Below are positions 56,781 to 64,000 of a stretch of 64,000 bases of DNA, in pieces. The DNA is taken from contig NC_092668.1 in the NCBI RefSeq assembly GCF_032118995.1, positions 5,187,501-5,251,500 of the forward strand, read 5' to 3'. Under the pieces are notes generated by a model, which saw only the letters and a program-made list of their open reading frames with translations, made no database searches and was not told the origin of the DNA. Positions within the stretch are counted from its first letter, which is position 1. Each line of letters starts with the position of its first letter. The position numbers were made by a program, and so were the translations under genes. This DNA is from Asterias amurensis (Eukaryota > Echinodermata > Asteroidea > Forcipulatida > Asteriidae).

Positions 56781-58714
56781 GACCCGCGGTAGGGTAGACT
56801 TGACTCAAGTCCCAATCCCGTGCCATCCCCAGAAAACTACTGTTTTGTGATGCTCTGAATTCCAAAACCTGTTCCGCATGCGGGACAGGACCACATTTTG
56901 ACGGCGAGCGCGCACTGTACTGTATGCTACGGGGTTGTTTCATAGTAAGTTGAGGTAATAGCTTAGGGACCTCTCACACGAGAATGGGACTTGAATCAAG
57001 TCTAGCGGTAGGGTGACGTACATGCTCTCTTCGACAGAGTTTTAATGGGTCGGGTCTGACCTGTTTTCGGATCCTGTGTGGCAGGAAATTCCCCCTACTA
57101 TTATGGGAAACTGTGTTTAAAGTTCTTATGATATAGCGCCCTCTTCTGAATCATCTTCCTCTAGGCCACGTTATAATAATTCCCGAATCTCCGGCAGACA
57201 GAATTGCCTGGGACACGGGTTCTTGGATTATAGTTTAAAGTACGATCAGTTGGCAGAGAAAAAAAAAAATGAAATATTATCCTTCAAAATTGAACGATCC
57301 ACAAAAGTCGCTTGTTGCAATCTCTACTTATTACGGATTTTGTAAGAAATTCTACATGTGAAAAGTAAATTTTGTGCGTGTTCAGGGCCGGACAATACAC
57401 TCAATGCAAAGAAGCGCTTTGTTCCGATTTGATAACAAAAATTTGTGTAAATCAAAGAGTAGGTTATGGCTATTATAGTCTTTGCCATTCGCAATGTACC
57501 CACAGCTGGGGGAGGGATCTCATGGTTGCAAGTTGTAACGCCCAAACACAATGAGCTTTGTTCATGTAAATTGAGGGCGCTGTTGGGGTTAAACGGTCGC
57601 TTTGGGTTCACCTAAGTAAAACAGTCCCGCCAATGTTTAAGAAACTGCTACACAAGTTTAAATACAGAAGTCGGTAGGCCTACTACAAACAATCAAGTTT
57701 CTGGATTTGCAGCAAAGCATTATTGCATCTTTGACCTTGACCCTTCCTCCATGGCTTGACAAACGACAACAAGCTGACCAGTTCTCTATTCAATTAGGTT
57801 ATGAACTTATTTCCTTTAAATAAATTCTCAAGACATTCATTTTGTGGTTTTAAAACAAAACATGTGCATTACCTCAAACAAAGACAATATTAATTAACAT
57901 AAGCGCTAGCCCACTTACAAACTACACACCAAAACATACGTTTTAACCCAAACAATCAAAACAATAATGGGCAGATTTGCAGCTTAGACAGGGTAAGGCA
58001 TAACATCCTTGGCAATTTAAAAAAAAAATATATATTCACTAGTTTCAATAAAGTAGATTTCTAAAGTACCTGTCCGAAAAATTTGTAAATACATACATTC
58101 AACTAAGCTGAAAAAAAACAGTGTTCATGTTTTGTGTGATTAACCATTATTATACATGAACTAACATGCCTGTTATTTAAAATTAATTTTTGCCTTAACC
58201 TGTTGTGTGAGTCAAGAGAAAAAAAGTGAAAAACAGTGGACAATCTATCGAAATGTAAACAAGTTGGGTCTAGCTGGGTTGTAAAAACCAAAATAAGGTA
58301 TTAAAATTTAAAAAAATAATAATCGTATACATGTAATTTTCTTGTCAGAAGGAAAGGTTCCACATGGGAAGTATGAACTGCATTTAGTAGTCTTTCGGAC
58401 TAAAATTCAATTGTGTTGTTTCATTCTCACTATAACCCCGTATAATTACTTTAAACACAGCAAGTATACAAACCATTGGTGCCATAATTGAACCAAACCT
58501 GAAGTATTAAATGCAACACAATTCATAACAAATCTAAGACACAAGGGCCTTGTCCCTCGAGACAACTTGGAGGCAAACCACAATTCAGCACAAATCCAAG
58601 TGCAAGACCACTATGGCAGCACATGAGTAATTTCAATTTCCCCAAAATGTGGAGATTCAAATGGGACTGCCTTTTCTTCTTGGAGATTGCCTGGAACAAA
58701 CTGGTTTCCTGTAA
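56781..58714. other. Intergenic between the array and the NCOA4 3' end
   Basis: Contains CTCF-like AGCGCCCTC (57135) and GAGGGCGCT (57573). No gene was recognised. Confidence 0.4.
57134..57149 (-). promoter_or_regulatory. CTCF-like site
   Basis: The minus strand reads TCAGAAGAGGGCGCTA, matching the core at most positions. Confidence 0.3.
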
Positions 58715-58720
58715 TTTATT
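58715..58720 (-). terminator. Candidate NCOA4 polyadenylation signal
   Basis: AATAAA on the minus strand, about 1.2 kb after the NCOA4 stop. Chosen as the first clean hexamer seen; alternatives are possible. Confidence 0.3.
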
Positions 58721-59916
58721 GCCAGTAAACTGGTTGCCTGTTAGGTGTGACATGGCCCTAAACTTTGTAGTAATGACCACCTAATTGGATGCACTTTGCC
58801 CGGGCTGGTTGTCTAAAACTCATTGTTATGTAATTCACCTTTAAGCCAGATTAAAGTAATTTTATATATTAACACAATTTAAAAACAGTTTAAAGATAGA
58901 ATTTACAGGGCTTTCATCTCACTAGGGAGGAGTGATTATCACATTTTTAATTATCAATTCATTTCGAAATGCTAAACAAAACCTTACCCAATAAATCATC
59001 AACTATTACCGTAATAATGTTTACAATTACAATCATATACCTATGGTTGGATTCAGCTATTGAAGTAGTGGTGATGAGGTACTCATGTCAATTGAATAGT
59101 CTTAACTTTTCAAACACAAAAATTAACTACATGAAATAAGGAAAGAACAGAAACGTAAACATAACTTTTTAGATATAGTTTTTCGAAAAAGTAAATTAAC
59201 GGGTAAAGAAATAAAGATATTAAAACCATAAACACTAAAGTAATGTATTGTAGCTACTGATCTCCTTCTGATATTCCTCTATTTTCTTTTCACACCCATT
59301 GTATTGCAGGAGTTTTTTCAACTCTTGAGGTATTGTGATGTCAAAATCGCATTCACAGGTAGTATGAACCAGGCTTTATAAAGGCAAATATTATCTACTG
59401 CTGCCAGTTACTTATACTCGAGGCCGAGTGGATCTCAAAATGTGCAAAGTAAAGGGAGTGTTTAGTTTTGGTTGGAGTGGGTTTACTTGGGGGAAGGTCC
59501 AGTTAAGCTCAGAGCGTCCTAATGTTCCTGACTTGGGATAGAGGTCATTAAGTGCCTTGTCTCTCAAGTTAGGCGTGTTACAGTTGGGACTGAAAAAAAC
59601 ACTCAAGTTAGGAGTGTTACAGTTGGGACTGAAATAACACTCTAGTTAGGAGTGTTATTACAATTGGGACTGCCCCAACTATAGCTGGGATTGCCCGATA
59701 GTGATAATTGCATCAAAAGCTAATGGAAATGACCACACGAAGGCTTTTAAATTATCTTTTGGTTCCCCTTCAAGTTTTTCTTACAGCAGGGCTCACTTTA
59801 CCTAATTGAAAAGGTTTTTTTTTCATTGATGATTGACGGACAATCAGTTTCTCAACTCATTAGTTCACCGACCACAATTAGTAGCCAGGTAAAAAGATCA
59901 AACTCCAACTTTGACC
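58721..59916 (-). other. NCOA4 3' untranslated region (inferred)
   Basis: AT-rich, no gene. It includes a ~45-bp direct repeat around TTAGGAGTGTTACAGTTGGGA (59570-59670), present about three times. Confidence 0.35.
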
Positions 59917-61149
59917 TCAAGACACCAGCCATCTCTTCACATCCAACTTTTCATTAAAGCATGAGAACAGGTCACTGGTGTTCACACTAGGGTCATTACA
60001 CTCCATGGTGGAGTTAGACAACCAGGGGTTAGCCTGTTTCTCATTCTTAGCCGTCGAAATTGAGAACTGGTGAACCATTTGGGAAAGTTCTTCAACACAG
60101 TTCTTGTTATCTTCTATCCCAGACTTCAACCAGAGCTTTTCAGACGATTTAGCGTCTGTCTTTTCTGTCAGTAGCCAATCTGAGTACTTTTCAGTGGATA
60201 CCTGGGACCCTTCCTTCTCACACACTAACCAATCAGAAAGCCCCTCCGAGCGTTCTTTCAAATAGACCGACAATGGCGAGTCGTAATTGGTCAGTAAGAA
60301 TGAGGCCGACTTCTGATTGGACTGTGTGATCCAATCAGAGGGCTCGTCTGATCGTGATTCAAGGTACGCGTTCGATGTTTGTGTGGGGCTTCTGTCAGAA
60401 ATTGTCTCACTACAAGCGAGCCATTTTGACGATGCAGGGGTTGAGATTGCATAGGTTTTCGCTTCAAGGCACCTTGGGGACTCACTTTTCTTATGAACCA
60501 ACCAATCAGATACATTCTCAGATCTCTGTTCGAAAAAGCTTTCCAGAGGAGACACCAGCGTGGTTGTTGGATGCTGTTGCTCTTGCAATAACCAATCAGA
60601 TGGCTCGTTAGAAAGATGCCCAAAATAGTTTTCAATGCTATTGGCTACCGAGAACCCACTTTCATCTTTTGATTCCTTGACAAGCCAATCGGAGGTATCG
60701 GATAGAAAGCCATGGATGGGGGATGGCATTTCATTGGTTGTTGGAATGGTCTTTAAATTACAAGCAAGCCAATCAGATGTCTGATCTAAACACCTGTTGC
60801 TACTACTATTCTTAATCAACCAAGAGTCGATTTCTGGTGATTTTTCAGAAGGGCTTTGATCTTCTTTTGATTTCTCACATGTCCCCCTGTTTGAAACTAA
60901 CCATGGAGAATTTTCTCCACCATCACTCTGACAACAATTCGTATCAAACAAACACTCAGAAAAATCTCTGCAAGGTTCATTTGCACGACAAACCTTCTCA
61001 ACGTTAGGGAGAGGTGTGTTATCCACAACATCTTCTTCTGATCTTGCAAGCCACTTGCTAGAGTTGAAGGAACTTGTCTTAGGGGCTGGCTTCGGCGGAG
61101 CGTTGTCTTTGATGCACAGGAGCTCCGCCAGGTTTTCTATTTCGTAAAA
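59917..61149 (-). CDS. NCOA4: NCOA4 terminal coding exon
   Basis: Acceptor CATTGTTCAG before TTT-TAC-GAA. 410 codons plus TGA at 59919-59917. Holds the Cys cluster, 14 W-L motifs, four of them in the composite pattern [LR]-S-x3-S-D-W-[LI], and the conserved C-terminus. Confidence 0.9.
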   Translation of the reverse strand, partial: FYEIENLAELLCIKDNAPPKPAPKTSSFNSSKWLARSEEDVVDNTPLPNVEKVCRANEPCRDFSECLFDTNCCQSDGGENSPWLVSNRGTCEKSKEDQSPSEKSPEIDSWLIKNSSSNRCLDQTSDWLACNLKTIPTTNEMPSPIHGFLSDTSDWLVKESKDESGFSVANSIENYFGHLSNEPSDWLLQEQQHPTTTLVSPLESFFEQRSENVSDWLVHKKSESPRCLEAKTYAISTPASSKWLACSETISDRSPTQTSNAYLESRSDEPSDWITQSNQKSASFLLTNYDSPLSVYLKERSEGLSDWLVCEKEGSQVSTEKYSDWLLTEKTDAKSSEKLWLKSGIEDNKNCVEELSQMVHQFSISTAKNEKQANPWLSNSTMECNDPSVNTSDLFSCFNEKLDVKRWLVS

Positions 61150-63877
61150 CTGAACAATGCAGAAAGAAAAAAAAATTGATACAAAAAATATGACTAAAAA
61201 TCAAATTATAAATTATAAATTTTAATATAAATTCTGGTCTGGTCAAAATAATAAGCTACACGCCATGCAGTTTTGTGGATTCTCCCACTAAGCATGGGCG
61301 ACTGATGAAATTCACTACTCAACTAGTCATGCCTCAAGTAATTGGGACTTCGAAAATAGTCACAACTAAGATGCATTGCCGCATATGGTTTGCCCCAGGC
61401 GTTTTAGTTAAACTTGAGCTGGCAGGATTTAAGGATTGTGTCACTGACGTCTGATTGTGTTTCCTAAATGAAGTTTTCGTGAATAGTTGTGAGCAACACA
61501 ATTGGTTCACCAAGCAGAAAGTCGCGACTAATTTGGTATTAGTCGTGGTGGCGCGATTAACTGAGAAGTTGAATATCGGTAGTAACATAATCTAAGGAAT
61601 GAATAGTCACGACTTTGACACTAGCCCAGGCTTAATCATCCCCCCCAAAAAAAAAAAAAAAAAAAAATTGTAATTAACAAACCTGTGGGCCTTGCTTGGC
61701 AGCAGTGCAGGCACAGGTTGGTTTAGGGCAGGAGAGTCTGTCATCCTCCTCAGCTTCATTTATGTCTTCATCTTCATCTACTTCTTCATCTACTCCCTCA
61801 TCTTCCATCCTCTGCTCACTACGGACTAGCCAAGACTGGATGTCGTCGGGCACCTCACTGTTTAATTATAAAAACGTTCCAATTATATTGGATTTTCTAA
61901 ATGAGCGATGGTTAGTTTTTTAATCTTATCAAGATGTTGTTGTGCTCTTTTTAATGTTTTTCTTTTTGTGTGTGCTCTTTTTAATTGGATGCGTTGCCTT
62001 GGATCGAGCGGGTTGGTCTTAGGCAGGCTTTTGAGACCAGTTTGTAATGGAATGCATTGCGGTTTGCGGTTGGATGGATGGTTTGGGAGTGGATGATGGT
62101 GGTACGTAACTTGTATTGAATGGGCTTAGAGTAAGGTCGCCAATGTAGTGACTGCAGCAAAGGGGTGGAATCATGTCTACGAAGTACTTGGTAGATTAGG
62201 GGAGCTGCCCAGTTCTGTAGGCTCTGGAGTCTTTTAAGGTGACTTGCTGGGACGGACGTAAGAAGCCCATTACAATTTACAATGGTCTAACCTAGACAAA
62301 ATAAGACATCTAAGCGCATGATGGCAGGTGGTTTGATCAATTAACTAACCGAATATTCAGTCCTTCATATACAAACATTTTTTGTTCTCTCTTTATCCCC
62401 TATGTGGAACAATCAATCGTTGTGGTACCTGCTCCCATCACATAGAATTTTAACTGCCCCTAGCTCGGTCATCTATATGTACTGTATGGTAAGACTTCCG
62501 CTCTAGCATTACAAAGGTCATGAGTTCGAACCCACCTGACTGATGTGCCTGTGTATTTTTTTTCTTCACAGAATCTTCACAGCACTCAGGAAAGTACAGA
62601 GTACACATAAATATCAGTGTAAGGGTAAAATTATAAACTTATAAATAGCAAACATTAAAGGAACACGTTGCCTTGGATCGGACAAGTTGGTCTATAAAAA
62701 GTGTTTGAAACCGTTTGTTATGAAATGCATATATGGTTAGAATTATGTTTTAAAAGTAGAATATAATGATCCACACAAGTATCACTCAAAATTGCACGGT
62801 TTTCCTTTTACGTCGCGAACTAACACGGTCGGCCATAATGGCCGAACGTGTTAGTCGACGAGGTAAAAAGAAAACCACGCTATTTCGAGGCATATTTGTG
62901 TAGATCATTATATTCTACTTTTACAACATCTTTCTACCCATATGCACTTTATAACAAACGGTTACAGAACGCTTTTCAAAGACCAACTCGACCGATCCAA
63001 GGCAACGTGTTCCTTTAAAGTTAATTGATTCTATTTACAGGTGTGTAAACAATAAACCTACACTGCTGCAGGTCCCACTCTGTGCAATTAATTTAGTTAC
63101 CTACGTAAAGCCACTGAACCCTGTACAATGGTAACACCTTCTAAGCAATTAATCTCTGATCAAATAACCAACTTAAAAAATAAAAATATGATAACCACGT
63201 ACCTGAAGTAAGCAATCTCCTGGAGATCTTCACTTCGATCATTCCCACAATCAGCGAGCCAATCCGTCCAGGGTGATTTCATCAATTCTTCCATATGCTC
63301 AAAGGTTGGCGCAGAGTTTGTAATGGGCCAAGATGCGGTTTCGTTCACCTCTTGTCGAACGCCATCAAGGATCTCTATATCGGCTTCTGATTGGTCGTCA
63401 TCGACAATTTCAAAGTCATCTTTGGTGAAAAAAAGGGCAGCGATGTTTTACAGCAATTTAATTTTAAAATTGTTCAGTGATTTTAAAAACAAGAAATGCA
63501 TAAAAAGACAAGGCAAGTCCTTTTGACTGGCACCCCTAAACAAATATGTTGACTTATAATAGGGAGACAGCCGACATACGTAGGGCTAGGTATCTCAGTT
63601 GGTAGTCAGTACGTTAATATGGAGGTCGTTGGTTCAAGTTCCATTTCTGTAAATTTTTCTTTATTCAAACCTGATTTTACCAACAAAGTTTAAATTGTGG
63701 ATACTGGAGAATCGTAATATTATTCTTTATCCCTGATGCAAATTATATTAAAAGATTTAGACAACTTGGAGACTTTTGATTAAGCTTTATAGTACCTTCA
63801 CTCTGATTGGATGAGAATGGTGTGGTCTTCCTTATGAGCCAATCAGAAGGGTTGTAAGACAGCTCCAAGGCTGGATT
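59917..63877 (-). CDS. NCOA4: NCOA4 (ferritinophagy cargo receptor), 3' part of the gene
   Basis: NCOA4 links ferritin heavy chain to autophagosomes so that stored iron is released in lysosomes, and is itself degraded when iron is high (vertebrate knowledge). Four exons are visible (minus): 63796-63877, 63203-63419, 61683-61857, 59917-61149. All junctions are GT-AG and in phase, giving 568 codons plus TGA. Recognition rests on three blocks. First, EIENLAELLC resembles human EIENLGNLKC. Second, VEKVCRANEPC..FSEC.FDTNC resembles human VEEVCRANEPC..FAEC.CDENC. Third, the C-terminus DLFSCFNEKLDVKRWL resembles human DLFACMQLKVDKEKWL. About 17 W-L type motifs (S-D-W-L, S-K-W-L, P-W-L) are spread through it, as in vertebrate NCOA4 but expanded. 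An acidic stretch (about 61730-61790) precedes CPKPTCACT. The N-terminal coiled-coil (ARA70) exons lie beyond the window edge. Confidence 0.9.
61150..61682 (-). other. NCOA4 intron
   Basis: Contains an A-run (61647-61667). The minus frame at 61334-61588 is intronic and without family resemblance. Confidence 0.6.
61683..61857 (-). CDS. NCOA4: NCOA4 internal exon (acidic, CxC)
   Basis: Acceptor ATTAAACAG, donor CCACAG/GTTTGTT. Encodes PDDIQSWLVRSEQ, a Glu/Asp-rich run and CPKPTCACTAAKQGPQ. Phase 2 in, phase 0 out. Confidence 0.85.
61985..62085. repeat. Family B MITE, degenerate left-arm fragment
   Basis: GCGTTGCCTTGGATCGAGCG then GGTTGGTCTTAGGCAGGCTTTTGA follows the B left arm with many substitutions. 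In an NCOA4 intron. Confidence 0.55.
62455..62640 (+). mobile_element. tRNA-derived SINE in an NCOA4 intron
   Basis: A degenerate A box region (TAGCTCGGTCATC), the B box GAGTTCGAACCCACC, then CTGTGTATTTTTTTTC, ACTCAGGAAAGTACAGAGTA and ATATCAGTGTAAGGGTAAAA. Same family as 31897-32050. Confidence 0.7.
62656..63019. mobile_element. Family B hairpin MITE (short-loop copy)
   Basis: AAAGGAACACGTTGCCTTGG opens and its complement closes. The centre has collapsed to CGGTCGGCCATAATGGCCGA, lacking the GGGAGTC stem of other copies. In an NCOA4 intron. Confidence 0.9.
63203..63419 (-). CDS. NCOA4: NCOA4 internal exon
   Basis: Acceptor TTCACCAAAG, donor CTTCAG/GTACGTG. Encodes DFEIVDDDQSEADIEILDG and SPWTDWLADCGNDRSEDL. 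Phase 1 in, phase 2 out. Confidence 0.85.
63575..63680 (+). mobile_element. tRNA-derived SINE fragment in an NCOA4 intron
   Basis: A-box-like GTATCTCAGTTGGTAGTCAG, then GTCGTTGGTTCAAGTTCC (B box), followed by TTCTGTAAATTTTTCTTTAT. Too diverged in its stems to be a working tRNA gene. Confidence 0.55.
63796..63877 (-). CDS. NCOA4: NCOA4 internal exon (most upstream visible)
   Basis: Acceptor TTTCCTCATCAG, donor AGTGAAG/GTACTAT. Encodes NPALELSYNPSDWLIRKTTP and ends in phase 1. The preceding exon is outside the window. Confidence 0.8.
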
Positions 63878-64000
63878 CTGATGAGGAAAAACAAATAATA
63901 CAATAACTTCATAAACACAGATCATCACTAAACAAATACAACAAATCAATTGCCCCCAAATTCCTCCTGTAATTTCCACTGTTTTTCCCAGAGTCTAAAT

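Noticed and set aside
56178..56850. Open frames up to 180 codons on both strands, Cys/Leu/Gln-rich
   Set aside because: Product of the 16-bp array; all frames are periodic and mutually antisense. Not a metallothionein or any other gene.
60180..60800. Repeated CCAATCAGA words as CCAAT-box promoter elements
   Set aside because: They are the reverse complement of codons for Ser-Asp-Trp in the NCOA4 repeats.

Overview
The window is animal genomic DNA, most likely from an echinoderm and probably a sea star. The grounds are genes split by GT-AG introns, an interferon regulatory factor (IRF), an NCOA4 ortholog, a TRIM-NHL gene, and a dense load of short hairpin transposons and tRNA-derived SINEs. 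The most abundant repeat (family A here) resembles one I associate with forcipulate sea stars; that is recollection, not a database result. Nothing bacterial or viral was recognised.

Three protein-coding loci can be supported. (1) 10067-12003 (+): a RING/B-box/coiled-coil/NHL TRIM-type ubiquitin ligase in one uninterrupted exon, broken by a one-base frameshift inside B-box 1. (2) 44147-25177 (-): a complete IRF gene. It has a TATA promoter, a noncoding first exon and nine coding exons whose phases all agree (440 codons plus stop), and a ~1.9 kb AT-rich 3' UTR. Its DNA-binding domain is IRF1/2-like and its tail has no recognisable IAD. (3) 63877-59917 (-): the last four exons (568 codons plus stop) of NCOA4, the ferritinophagy receptor. 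It has the conserved Cys cluster, the conserved C-terminus and an expanded set of S-D-W-L motifs. Its 5' exons lie beyond base 64000.

Layout: 1-9520 is transposon-rich, with two large fold-backs, a Tc1/mariner-like element with ~190 bp inverted repeats, a 42-bp tandem-repeat fold-back and a 21-bp AT minisatellite. The TRIM gene follows at about 10 kb. From 12 to 23.2 kb there are LINE 3' ends, nested hairpin MITEs and a pair of inverted 16-bp arrays. From 23.2 to 44.2 kb lies the IRF gene, whose introns carry SINEs and MITEs. From 44.4 to 58.7 kb is gene-free intergenic DNA made of MITEs, a GTAC-palindrome array and a second 16-bp array. From 58.7 kb to the end is NCOA4.

Two loci relate to innate immunity (TRIM, IRF) and one to iron homeostasis (NCOA4). 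Nothing in the sequence shows that they are co-regulated. The points most worth checking are the NCOA4 motif expansion, the recurrent fold-back elements with tandem-array arms, and the repeated CTCF-like sites.
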